From positions 157,501 through 221,500 of the forward strand of contig CAJNDS010000067.1 of the NCBI GenBank assembly GCA_905221605.1: a DNA stretch of 64,000 nucleotides, written 5' to 3'. This DNA comes from Symbiodinium natans (taxonomy: Eukaryota; Sar; Dinophyceae; Suessiales; Symbiodiniaceae). Every line of letters starts with the position of its first letter. Within the stretch, counting starts at the first letter, position 1. Of the stretch, positions 47,221 to 64,000 are shown piece after piece. The position numbers were made by a program, and so were the translations under genes. The notes beneath the pieces are model-generated. The model did not search any database and was not told the DNA's origin. It saw nothing but the letters and a program-made list of their open reading frames with translations.

Positions 47221-48726
47221 TCACTCGTGGTGGTTCCCACGCTGTTCACGCCGATGCTTGGCCCATCGGGTTTTGGCTGCGCCGGGGCTTTGACTGCGTA
47301 GCTGGGGTCCGAGGTCTTGCTTCGAGGAGTCGTCTAAGGGTCCATGAAGAGCCTGCTCTAGAGCAGCTGTCCATGCAAGGTCTATGGGAGGCCCTGGCAG
47401 GGATGTGCAGGATTCCTGCTTTGAGGCTGCAAGCCAGCGGTGCTGCGGAAGAGCCTCGGCTCGAGCACAAGCCGCTCCCATCTCCTTCAACGATGCAAAG
47501 TCTGGGGATGCGCAAGTGCTCGTGGCTGACACGCACGACCCCTTGCCGGGAGATGCCCACAAATGCTCCGCTGTTGCTGTCGTCGACACTGGTGACGGTG
47601 GCTCAGCGTCAGTGGCGCACTTGGCTTGCGAGAAGGTTGTCGACACGCCCTTGATGTTGGCCTTAGCATCCATGCCCTTTCCCTTGCCCTTGCCCTGACC
47701 TTTGATGTTTTTCTCGCCCTTGACATTGGCGACGTCGTCCTTGAAGGTGACGTGGTCCTCTATGTCGGTGACTTCGTCAGCATCCTGGTCCTGGACCCTG
47801 CCGACTCCCTTATCCTTGACGTCGGCTGTGTGCCTATGGCCCTTTCTGCTGGCAGTTCTCTCGCCCTTGGCCTTGACGATTCCTTTGCCCGTAGCTTCGG
47901 CCACGTCCTCGTGCTGGACCTCGACATCGTCCTCGCACTTGACCTGACCAATTCCCATGCCCTTTACTTCGACTGTATCCTTGCCCTTTCCGTTGGCACT
48001 TCTCTCGTCCTTGGCCTTACCGATTCCCTTGCCCTTGACTTCGGCCATGTCCTTGCTCTTGACTTGCTTGCCGCGGATATCGTCCTCACCCTTTTCCTGA
48101 CCTTGCTTGGCACTTCTTTCACTCTTGGCCTCACCGTCTTCCTCCACATCCTTGCCCTTGACATCGACATCGTCCTCGCCCTTGACCTGACCCATTCCCC
48201 TGCCCTTTGCTTCGACTGTATCCTTGCCCTTGCCGTTGGCGCTTCTCTCGTCCTTGGCCTTACCGATTCCCTTGCCTTTGACTTCGGCCATGTCCTTGCC
48301 CATGACCTCCCTGCCGCTGATAGCGTCCTCGACTCTGAGCTGACCAATTCCCTTGCCCTTTCCTTTAGGGACATCCTTGTCGTCCGTGCCGGCGCTTCTA
48401 CCCTTAGCCTTACCGACTTCCGTGCCCTTGACTGTGGCTGCATCCTTGCCTTTGACCTCGCCCTTGCCGTTGACCTTGCTCTTGCCTTGCATGTGCTCAT
48501 CCACGTCTTTGCGCTTCACTTTGCCCTTGCCCTTGCTCTTACCCAAGCCTGGGCTGCAGACATAACGTGCACAAGGGTAAATGTCCAAAGCCCCGTGCAG
48601 AACAATGTGATGTGGGATGATGTTGTTTGGATGCTTGTTCGCTGTCGCAGCCACTGTTCCGCAATGCCACTCGCAGTTGACTTGTAAGACTGCCACTGGG
48701 AGGATATGCCCCAATCGGCGCCCCAC
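47221..48726 (-). CDS. Lys/Gly-rich repeat protein or terminal exon
   Basis: An open frame of up to 501 codons; the coding exon probably starts near 48560 at GLGKSKGKGKVKRKD. About 300 residues consist of degenerate units such as DMAEVKGKGIGKAKDERSA and KGKDTVEAKGRGMGQVKGED, alternating K-G-K clusters with acidic residues. The C-terminal ~140 residues are not repetitive (TTFSQAKCATDAEPPSP to the stop near 47221). The unit is near 13 residues with higher-order repeats. Such basic low-complexity proteins occur in dinoflagellates, but the function is unknown. It could be the last exon of KH copy B, which lies just upstream on the same strand. Confidence 0.5.
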   Translation of the reverse strand: MGRRLGHILPVAVLQVNCEWHCGTVAATANKHPNNIIPHHIVLHGALDIYPCARYVCSPGLGKSKGKGKVKRKDVDEHMQGKSKVNGKGEVKGKDAATVKGTEVGKAKGRSAGTDDKDVPKGKGKGIGQLRVEDAISGREVMGKDMAEVKGKGIGKAKDERSANGKGKDTVEAKGRGMGQVKGEDDVDVKGKDVEEDGEAKSERSAKQGQEKGEDDIRGKQVKSKDMAEVKGKGIGKAKDERSANGKGKDTVEVKGMGIGQVKCEDDVEVQHEDVAEATGKGIVKAKGERTASRKGHRHTADVKDKGVGRVQDQDADEVTDIEDHVTFKDDVANVKGEKNIKGQGKGKGKGMDAKANIKGVSTTFSQAKCATDAEPPSPVSTTATAEHLWASPGKGSCVSATSTCASPDFASLKEMGAACARAEALPQHRWLAASKQESCTSLPGPPIDLAWTAALEQALHGPLDDSSKQDLGPQLRSQSPGAAKTRWAKHRREQRGNHHE

Positions 48727-48829
48727 CAGGCGCCATGGTGACTTGGGCCTCTGCGCATTTGTCTGGCATCACAACGCGTAAGGTGGGCAGCAGTTACACC
48801 GCAACTACGCATGTACGGGGATAGGTTGC

Positions 48830-54960
<6,131 letters not shown>

Positions 54961-55297
54961 AAATCGGACAGCTTCGGCGGTGAGGGTCCAGGAAGCTCAG
55001 GCTAACAGCGTGCGGCCCTCTCAGGCACAGGCCTCGACGTGGGCAGCGCCTGACTGCAAGCCACAGCACGTTTGCACGTCGTGCTGCTTTTGAGAAGAGA
55101 AAGGTGCCTTCACCACAGCCAGCTCTTCGGGACCTGAGCTTGCCGAGTTTGCTATGCTGCAGAAGAGGGTGACAGTGTTTGCAAGTGAGCAATGGGGGCG
55201 GCACAGCTGACAAGTGGATCCACTTGCCGCTTGCTCCCGAAGAGATCGTGACTCCACACTGGATGACCGCATTCCCCCGTAGTGTCTCAAGGCAGTG

Positions 55298-55740
55298 TCA
55301 GCCAAGGCCTGGGATAGTCAGACGACTGTGCAGAGAAAGTGAACCTGGCCCGATTATTGCGTAAGTTTGGGTAACTTTGGGCTTATTTACCTTCTGCCGA
55401 GGCCATCTAGCTCTGAAACCTGAGTCGAGTGCCACTGCCTCGAGAATAGCCTTCTGCATCTGGCTGGCAATGACGGGCTGAATCTTGCGCAGCGCCACAA
55501 CAACATGCCGCCACCACGTTTATAACTGTAGCTGTACTAAGTACCATGAAGAAGCCGCCTCTTCTGGAGTAGCCGGCTGCGCAGGGCTCCGTGGACTCGC
55601 CGGCCCAGGGGAGACAGGGGCTGAGGCTGAAGCCTGCACACTGAGCGCCGCTGACAAAACAGCCCCAAACCCCAAAAACCCTGTACCAAGCAGTTTGGAG
55701 GATACCTCCGGAAGATCCACCACGGCCGCCATGGCTGCTC
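55298..55740 (-). other. Possible 5' exons upstream of KH copy B
   Basis: Two protein-like minus-strand stretches: 55298-55498 (ALRKIQPVIASQMQKAILEA) and 55520-55740 (KLLGTGFLGFGAVLSAALS then an Ala/Pro/Ser-rich tail). They could be upstream exons of copy B or remnants. No family recognised and no equivalent found upstream of copy A. Confidence 0.25.
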
Positions 55741-57117
55741 AGATGAGCAGAATATTCTTCGGATCACTCCCGCAGAGCCCAAAAGAAAGGAATTGCAGGG
55801 TTTAGGGGTTTAGGGGCGTTATGTGACTACGAAGCGTGCTCTACCGCAAGCTGGCAGGTCTTCTTCAGTCTCGGGACCAAACACCCCAAGTACCCCCCCT
55901 CAAGGCATCGCCCAGCTTCCCCCAGGCAAAGCACCCCACACCCACAAGCACCCAAGCGCCTCCAAAGCAGCCTCCGAGCACCTCTTAAGCAAACCTAAAG
56001 TAGCTGAAATGGCAAACAGCATATCGGCAGCACTCTTGATGTGGCAGGGTCAAACACCTGCACACTGGCGCCAGTGTTCTGGGCTGAGGTCTTGGGAAAG
56101 GTCCACTCTGCCCTGTTGAGGAGGACTGTGTGCCCAGACTGCCAGGATGTTGAGAGCTCATTCGGGGCAAGACTGTCTGGCAAATGGAAAAGCACACGTA
56201 GAGGTGATTTCAGTGGGACGGGAAGAACTCCGATACATGTCTTCGAAGGCTTATACTTGTCTAACTATCTATGTTGGGTCACTATATGTTGTTGCCGGCT
56301 TTGAGCGCCGAAAAAAACATGCGAGGAGGCTTGCAAAACAAAAATCATCCGAGAACACCAACTAACCCTGAACCAGCATGTTCGCTGAAAAGTGGTTTCC
56401 ATCACCTTCAGATCTCACCCACATGAGGACATTCAGAGCCCCAGGGCATGGATGCCACATGAAGCCATCGGTCACATTCCAAGCTTTTTTTTGAACAAAA
56501 GCACCACCTCTCCTAAGATTTGGCTGACCTGACGCCGATATGGCAGCGGTCTCCTTCGATATCGCTCGGCGCAAGGGCCTCTAAGTCTATCACGTCGGGA
56601 CGTGCGATTTAAAAGCGGGGTGGCTTCTATCCCTTGACAACCTCCTCTGGGAGTTCAATTACTTCCTCTTCAGATCTACTTGCCTATGCTCACGCCACCC
56701 CCCAGCATCTGGAATCTAAATGGGGGTTTACGAGAATAAGGGACCCCCAATACAGCGCCCCAAGTCGTAGGATCCTCTTGTAATCAGGACCCCAAGAAGG
56801 TGCCCCCTACTTTCGGAAACCCCTAAACGAGGAAAAGCGGATGACAAGCCTTGGCGAAAGCATCATGATAGTGCCTTTTCAGGTTTCTGCAATGCACACA
56901 AGCAGAAAGTGACTCGTCCGATAATCTCTGATCTTCGAAAGCTTCCATGCTCTCGCCCAAGCACTGGGTAGGGGATTGTGACAGATGTGCATGGACTGAA
57001 TTCAAACCACAATGCAGCTCGCAGACTAGTCGATTGGTAGCTGCAGAAGTGGCATCACGCTGCGTCAGGCTTACGAGCCACGTCCGTGGTCATGAGTCGA
57101 AGGTCCAGACCTCGCAG

Positions 57118-57118
<1 letters not shown>

Positions 57119-57152
<34 letters not shown>
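57119..57152. repeat. (AC)n microsatellite
   Basis: Pure CA run. Confidence 0.95.
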
Positions 57153-57154
<2 letters not shown>

Positions 57155-57199
57155 GACCCTGTCACAAAAGTGCTGAAGCAACAGCTGGGTGGTGCTTAG

Positions 57200-58530
57200 T
57201 GATAGTTTTTTGGGGGTGACCTCACCTGAAAGCTACGGAGGTGTTGGGTAGAAACTGGAGAGGTGCTGGAGAGGTACTGGCGAGGTACTGGAGAGGTACT
57301 GGAGAGGTGTTGGAGAGGCGTTCTGGGGGGCGGGTGAAGCCAAAAAAACTATGAGAGGCATGGGTGACTTGCAAAAATTCAGGGTTCTTTTCATTTCGAC
57401 GATGCATCCCGGGAGCCAAGGGGGCTTCGCAAGCTTGTATTGCAAAGACACCCATCTATTCTGCAAAATGGCCGCCCACCCGGCACAACGCAGAATGCAA
57501 GTCAAGCTTGGGAAATCCAGCCCGGAAGTCCCTGCGAGGCCTGAGGGGCTTCGCCAGTTCAGGCCTACCAGCTTATGAGTTGGGATGGAGGGTTTAGGGA
57601 CACAGGCAATGCATTCAATATTCAGAACTGATGCTCAGGCCCACGTTGTCACTATGTGATGATGCCGATGGTGCTGATGCCCATGTTGCTCGCGCAAAAA
57701 ACGGGCCCTTTTCGGCCCCTCCGCAGGGCACATAGCCCTGCAATGCCGTGGGGTGCTTTCATGCTCCGCCGATGTTTTGACTCTTTCTATGCAGATGATC
57801 CTCTCTTGTTCCCGTCTTCTTGTTTACCCCGCTGGCGAACATATGCCCGTTTTGGAGCCCTTGACAAGGTTTCTGTATTGGCCTTGTTAAGGTTTTTGTG
57901 GGGGGTTTGGGTTCAGACCCAAAACCCATCAAAACCTCTTCAGTCCAGAAAGCAGGAAACCCGAAAAGGGGGTTTGGGTTCAGACCAAAAACCGACAGAA
58001 GCCGTTTAAGAAGGGATTTGGGTTCAGATCTGACTTAAACAAAACTCTGGGGAAGCCAATCCACCATCGTGACTGTTGTAAGCCCATGGTGCCGGCACCA
58101 TAGCCTTACAACAGTCCTGTCGGGACCTGGAGCATCAATTTTGAATGCCTTGCCTGTGTCCCTAAACCTTCCATCCCAGCTCATAAGCTGGTAGGTCTGA
58201 ACTCCCGAAGCAGGCCTCGCAGGGACTTCCGGGCTGGGCTGGATTTCCCAAGCTGACATATTCTGCGTTGCGCCGGCTGGGGGGCCATTTTAGAATAGAC
58301 TGGTGTCTTTGCAATGTCAGCTCACGCAGCCCCCTTGGCAAGCTCCCGGGATGCCTCGTCGAAATGAAAAGAATCCTTAACCCTTGCAAGTCACCCATGC
58401 CTCTCATTGTGTTTTGTGGCGTGGGGAGGGGGAAGACCTACTGCCGGCCCCCCAAAACACCTCTCCAACGCCTCTCCAGCACCTCTCCAGGTGTTGCCCA
58501 ACACCTCTGCAGTTTTCAGGTGAGGCCAAC
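57200..58530. repeat. Large inverted repeat with ~0.5 kb spacer
   Basis: Arm 57200-57640 matches the reverse complement of 58110-58530 over at least 400 bases with scattered differences. Matching words include CTTATGAGnTGGGATGG, GGGAAATCCAGCCC, TTCATTTCGACGA, and a GGAGAGGT-rich end. The spacer (57640-58110) holds short direct repeats of GGGTTTGGGTTCAGACC. No coding signal. Confidence 0.85.
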
Positions 58531-58829
58531 CCAAAAAAAACACACCATATCACTAAGCACCAGCCAGACAAATGCACTGCTGCTAGCTGCTGGGGCCAAC
58601 TGCATCCTCCCACGGCTAGTTTGGGCGCTGGCGACCTGACTTGCAGCAAACGTGCGTTTCTGAATCTCTCTGTATGCTGCGACCCCGGCCTGCCCACCGC
58701 GGACCAGAAGCAAACGCCCCTATCGGCGCACCATTGGCCGTCATCGCTTGGGCCTGATGCACTCGCACCATAAACTGCATGAAGCCAGTGGCGCGAAGAG
58801 CGTGGAAATTGCCGAATCCTCACATTGAG

Positions 58830-61800
58830 ATGCTGACATCCCCAGAGTTGCGGGTCAGCAGGCCGGATCCTAGTGGTGCCTGCTCATCAATGCCAATGCA
58901 TCACTGTGTCTAGAGTTGGGTGGGCCAATGAGCCGTGCGTAGGGATCAGGCATGTCGACTGGGCTTGCGTGCTGCTCGCTCCCAAGCGTCCTGGAATGCA
59001 CAAGCCTGACACGACTTTTGTGCCACACCTGTAGCAGCTCCTGTATCTTCTGCTCCCGCCATTCCTTCTCCATTCTCTGGCGCTCCTTCTCTGCACCTGA
59101 AAACGACATTTTTTGACATGTAGGGTTTAAAACGCTTGGAGATTTCGAAGGGATTAAACGGGCGCAGACGCCGAGGCCCCAACGCTGTGCCTGGCGAAAA
59201 GCAGCAGAAACAAGAGCTCCTGCTCGAGCACCGCCTGGAACACGTTCTGAAAAGACGATTGTGGCGGTGAGTACCCATAGCAGCTCACATGACTAGTGAC
59301 TTTTGATTGTTTCATTCGAACTGGTTGCATGCACGGGAAACAAGGCGGCATGGTTCTGTGGTGTGCCTCATCTTCTGTTCCCCAAGTTCGCCGAGGAGTG
59401 AGGAGGTTTAAGGGAGCGCAGGGGGGCAGCTGAGCTGTGATGTGCACTGCAAATGCAGGAACTCGTTGTAGGATAAGTACCGGCACTTCTGCATCGCCCC
59501 TTCGACATGCACTGCCTTGTCAAACCAACGGCAAAAACGGATTGCTGGGTCGTCCAACACATGTCATTTGGTATCAACGCACACACGGTCACTAACATCC
59601 CCCATGCACGCACAGCTAGCTGGAGCAAACAGACAACTCTGCCAGAACCAGCAATTTCTCGCGGCAGCTTGACCAACACCAGAAGTCGCCCAGGGATGCC
59701 AAGTGTTGGCAAGATTTGTCCACTTGCCAGAGACTTGTGCTCCATGTCGCTGCGCAATGATGAATCTCAAAAGTTCCCAAAAACACTACAGGGATGTTGA
59801 GGAACATGTGGCCAACCGTGACGAAGGCAAAATGAAACATCGCTCACAAACATACGGTGCAAGACAAACTTCAACTCGCCGCAAAATCATGTGCCAGAAT
59901 TATAGGGGGGCAGACACCGAGACGAAAACAAACGACCGGCCGGGTCTGTGAACAACCGGCCTGCCCTCGCCGCAGCTCTGCGCCCGGCCGGCGTGCTTGG
60001 GACCTCAGGAGATCACGTCGTGTCCCCAGCCCATGGTACAAACAAAAACTGCCGGACGCTTTGACAATCACCCTGCATCTTCCCAATCTTTGCAGTCTTT
60101 GAAGATGAGTGCAGTGCCGAGGCAGGGCCAATTTGGTCTTCGAGACTGTCCCCTCGGAGCACGGGCCTGCGCGAACTTGATTGGCTGAGTGCATGGGTCG
60201 GTGTGAGCCTACTCTTGCGGGTGCCTGGAAGCCTCTCGATCACGACGGGAATGGCCTGGGCACATCTCACTTTTCCGCGCGGCCCATCCTTGACCCCTTT
60301 GCATCTGTGTGGCCGGCCTTCGAGAGAGCGGGCCTCCGACGAACGCACTCTGCAGGCATCAAAGAATTGAATCCGAGTTGGTTCGTTCCGACGGTTGCGA
60401 AAGGCTCGGAGACTACCATCTGGCCTTCGCCGGAAACTGGTCTGAACGGAGATCGTCACGTCGCCACTCGTTTGCAATCACACGTACCTCCAGCGTCTCC
60501 CGCTCTCACGGCTTGCAGCTCCGCCAGGCGACTGCGGCTCAACGTAGAACTGTCCGCATTTGGGGATTTAGCTACACACATTGCCGTCAAATTTGAGATG
60601 GCTGCAATGTTCATTATACAGCAAGCAAAGCATGCCACATGCAGGGCGTCTGGCACAGCTCTAAGATGTTCTAAGCATCCGACATCCGCTGGCTCCATGT
60701 CAATGGATCGGCAATATCGCCTGTGGAGAGTCGGCTCGCCAACCCCTAAATCATGCAAAAAGCTGTTCTTCGTTGCGGTCAATTTCCCTTAAATCGTGCA
60801 AAGAGGCTGTTCGTGTAGGCCCAATCCATTGTGGGCAACTTTTGCAATCGGATTTGTTGAATACCGAGGCCCCCCAGAACGATCCTAAACAACAACCCTG
60901 AAGGTTAGCCTGTAGTGCTTGTACAAGTCCCGGAGCAACGCGGTGACCTGAGCGATGTGAGCTGGTATGTTGTTGCCATCGCAGCACGCGTCGTAAGTGC
61001 ACCACTTGATTCACTGCAGCCACCTGCGTGAACGCAAGTCTCGAGGGAAGCATTAACCCTCACAGCCGGCCACGAAGTGCCCGACTCACCGGTGTTTCTA
61101 AGGCACGTGTCAGCACACGTCCCAATGCTCCCTCAGGCTCCAGCGTAGTCTGAGTAGTCAGTGCAAGCCACAGTCAGCTGCAAAGGGATGTCGGCCTACA
61201 CTTGACACTGACACTGACATGGCGGAGCGTCAAGGCTTAGATGTGTGCTTTGCCACCCGGTTCGTCGCACTGGAAGCAGAACTGGACATCCCTATTCCCA
61301 AGCTTGCGGCTATCTACGCCACAGCGGCCTTACCGCCAACCCAACACCGACTCTACCGAACAAACCCGTCTCGGAGAACCTTTTGAGCTCTATCATAAGT
61401 CCCGAGTCCCGCTGATAAACCATCAAGGCATAACCAGAGTACTTTGTTGGCCGGGTGGGCCTAAAGCTTCCACATCAATGCAACCACGCAGTTTCGATTC
61501 TCAAACTTGCACCCTCACACTTGCACAAGGCAGGCACGCTTTTTGGAGACCCCTTTTTGTGCTGCACTGCAGGTCCTGCAGGTCTCCTGAATTAACCCTA
61601 AACCCGAAAGGCCAAAGCGTAAAGCACTTAGGCGCATGCTCTCCCCCCTCCACCCCTTCGCAGGGCCTCCAAGCCAGATCTTTCGAGGAAACCACTTCCT
61701 CTGCCACGCAAGCGCACCTCCACTCTTGCCAGCGAATGCTGGTGGAAGTTTAGCGGTTTAGCGTTCAGGGTTCAAGGCTGCAGTAGATAGACGTCCTGCA

Positions 61801-63740
61801 GCGGGCATGAATTGCGACTACAATCTGCTCTGAGGTGCTGCCTTGGCATTGCACTCCTCTGCCAGGCGGATCATGTTTTCTCCACCCTGGCTGATCTGCC
61901 AAGAATCGGAAGCCCTCCAGCTTTACGCTGACGCACCTTCCCCAAAATCCTCTTGACCAGGCAGAAGTCGTCGTCGTTTTCTAAGCCTGGTCCATGACAT
62001 GTCTTCTTGCAGCTAGTTCCCACAGCTGGAACTCAAGCCCTTGCCTATAGGGAAGTGGCAAATGAATTTCATTTGGTCTCCTCGGCCCGGCACAGTTCAC
62101 AGAAGAAACCCGTCCCCGAGTCAGCTCTGCTAAACAAAGATCAAGCCTTGCCTTCAATGTCTCCTTTGGGCAGGATCAGGGGATGTGGCTCCTGGCATGC
62201 TAAAACCTCCAAGTGCTTGAGAAACTGCAGAAACCAGCCGAGCTCGGATCCGCGCGCGCGCACGAGCCGCTGTCGAAAACACGCGGTCGAGATCCATTAC
62301 TTGGTTCACAACAGCGAGTACCTGCGGCTGCCTCCGTGCACAACTTTTGACGCGCTTTGCTGAAAAGGCTACTTAAGGTCTTGGAGAACAGCGATTGAAT
62401 CCTCATTTGGGTCTGCCGGCCGTGTTGGTTGCAAGCCTCACTGCACGGTGATGGCAGGTTGCTTCTGGTTGGCAACGAGTCGGCGGCTGAGTTCACAGTC
62501 CTGGTTTAGGGCTGGATCATCGGATTATCTAGGCCTGGTTGTCAGGGCCCTGCGCTTTTCAGGTCTTGCCATTGCCTGCTGCTGTCGCTGCCGCTGGACC
62601 ATAGCCTCCGAAGGTGGCAACCAATCGCCTCCCCACCTTGATGTGGTCTCACCCTGTTCCCGAGCACTGTGGCCGCGCAGAAACTGCCTTGATTGAAGAG
62701 CATGGCTGTGGTCAGGGCATTCAAGGTCGGTTAACGGCAGCAACGTATGACGGCGTTATGACTTTTGATGCCGAGAAGATACTGAGAAGCTTTGCTGCAG
62801 GATGAAGTGACGCAGAGATGTACATCATCCTCTTGTTCTCCGGGAGCCCCTTTTATTTTGCGTTGCGTAGTTACCTTTTCACACCGACATGCCAAAACTG
62901 CTCACTGATCTGCTGACAAACTGTGCATGCTCCTTTCATGTTGATCACTTCCACAAGACAGCTGCCTTCGCAGGTCGTGGTTCTCAGTAATTGATCTTTC
63001 CGCGTTGAGTGCTTGTCTGTAGGCCCGCGTCGCCTGAGTGTAGCATTGTTTGGGAATCGGTCGCCCATCCCGGGCATGTTTGCCACGACTGTGTCATCTT
63101 GTGGCCACCCTCGAAGATGCCTCTCGAGTCGAGTCATGATACCATCTGGAAATTTCCCTACATTATGGTCCCTTTTTGGGTCCTTGTTCTAAGGCGGCCC
63201 CTCTTATTTAGGGCACCCAAAAAGGGACCTAATTTGAAGAACTCACCATATGATGCCCATGTGCTGCGCGCCATGCCTGAACACTCTGGCCTTCCCCCCG
63301 CACCCGCCTTGCCTGAAGTCCTGAGAAGTAGCACTTTCGAGCATGGCGCTTCTCGTGGCGCTGCTTCCTGTCCGCTGCACACACACGTCAAAAGTAGTGC
63401 AACACTGCACGCAGACTTGACCTGTTGCAATTTCCCAGCCTGAGTGGTTCTTCTCTCAGGCCCCATGCCTGAATATTTTCTCAACGCTTGACATGGGGCA
63501 GCGCGGGTTCATTGAATGTCCAGGCAACTGGCATCCACCAGGTAGTTTTCCGCGGGATCATCAGAAGGTCCAGGACTGGGTCCACAGAACGTGGTCTCCT
63601 CATCGGAATCCTTGGATGACAGGGCGCTACAACACAGAAAGCTCGCATCATCTCGGACCCTCTTTGGCCGTCCTCCAGCAACTGGCTGGCTGGAATTGTG
63701 CGTCGTGGAAAGTGCATCGCCTCAGAGCTCAACACCTGCA
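58830..63740 (-). CDS. KH-domain protein gene, copy C
   Basis: Exons: ~63670-63740 (HFPRRTIPASQLLEDG), ~63560-63630 (SDEETTFCGPSPGP), 61937-61980 (NDDDFCLVKRILGK, ends at GTGCGT), 61842-61886 (GGENMIRLAEECNAK, ends at GCAGCA), ~61679-61717 (VRLRGRGSGFLE), ~61140-61195 (ADIPLQLTVACTDYSDYAG), 60910-60947 (VTALLRDLYKHYR, GC donor), ~60675-60725 (RSIDMEPADVGCL), ~59965-60015 (VPSTPAGRRAAARAG), ~59180-59235 (GARAGALVSAAFRQAQ), 59028-59097 (EKERQRMEKEWREQKIQELL, coiled-coil-like), ~58830-58870 (GLLTRNSGDVSI). The KH GxxG loop is GKGG. This is the cleanest copy at splice sites. The gene probably has more 5' exons beyond the window. The 5' region (62.0-63.5 kb) may hold one more exon, RQRQQQAMARPEKRRAL, near 62540-62610. 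Confidence 0.78.
63167..63229. repeat. Small perfect foldback
   Basis: GGTCCCTTTTTGGGT at 63167-63181 is perfectly inverted at 63215-63229. Confidence 0.85.
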
Positions 63741-64000
63741 CTTCTTGCCCCTACATGGAGGTTCATGGTACTTATTAACCAATTATGACTGTACTTACAA
63801 CTGCACTCGTAACCATATTAGGGCAGACTGTCCGGCTTCTCAGTCGAGGCACCGGATCGAGGTAGAGATGCTCATCGGACCTTGTGTTCATGGGGGCTGG
63901 ACTCTCAAAACTGCCAATGCTCAAGAAGAACAACGAGAGCGCAGCTCTAAAAGATCGCTCCCATCTGCGGCATCTGCATCTGGCAGACCTTCGCCCGCAC

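Noticed and set aside
47626-48687. 353-codon hydrophobic frame on the plus strand
   Set aside because: Exact antisense of the Lys/Gly repeat frame; its Leu/Val repeats are the mirror of K/G codons.
63541-63735. Alternative frame through copy C exons (GGRPKRVRDDASFLCC)
   Set aside because: Comparison with copy B shows the conserved frame is RTIPASQLLEDG / RTVPAIQLLEDG.

Overview
The window looks like nuclear DNA from a dinoflagellate, probably Symbiodiniaceae or a relative. Genes are broken into very short exons. Many introns appear to start with GC or GA instead of GT. Every gene I could recognise lies on the minus strand, and tracts of the dinoflagellate/plant-type telomere repeat TTTAGGG are scattered through the interior. 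The protein families also fit: a ubiquitin-like plus RCC1-like repeat protein and a Bacteroidetes-type PurF. There is nothing bacterial in the layout (no operons, no Shine-Dalgarno pattern), and I found no rRNA, tRNA or CRISPR array. Gene calls come from reading both strands exon by exon and joining exons by family knowledge. No database search or transcript was used.

Left third (1-25.4 kb, minus strand). Two de novo purine-synthesis enzymes lie head to tail. Amidophosphoribosyltransferase (purF, step 1) occupies about 25.35-21.18 kb; its C-terminal two thirds are readable but its N-terminal glutaminase part was not found. Phosphoribosylamine-glycine ligase (purD/GARS, step 2) runs from 19.64 kb down past the left edge and is readable almost from end to end. 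Its third and fourth recognisable exons are separated by a ~10.6 kb intron. A second same-strand coding unit sits inside that intron: a ubiquitin-like segment (about 17.2-16.8 kb) followed by at least twelve RCC1-like repeat exons (15.2-8.77 kb).

Middle (25.6-32.04 kb). This is a repeat block with no recognisable gene: degenerate CCCTAAA, a C-rich block with kb-scale duplication and many CCATGG sites, a 49-bp array whose unit contains a perfect hairpin and whose orientation flips near 29.25 kb, 1.3 kb of degenerate TTTAGGG with four copies of a GGGG/CCCC hairpin, and an AT-richer tail. A 15-bp inverted repeat brackets 29.02-32.04 kb.

Right half (32-64 kb, minus strand). Three dispersed copies (about 40.7-36.7, 55.0-48.8 and 63.7-58.8 kb) of one multi-exon gene or pseudogene encode a single-KH-domain (probably RNA-binding) protein. 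Between them are a 522-555 codon open frame for a multi-pass membrane protein (35.07-36.74 kb), a long Lys/Gly-repeat frame (47.22-48.73 kb), interstitial telomere tracts, microsatellites and several foldback elements.
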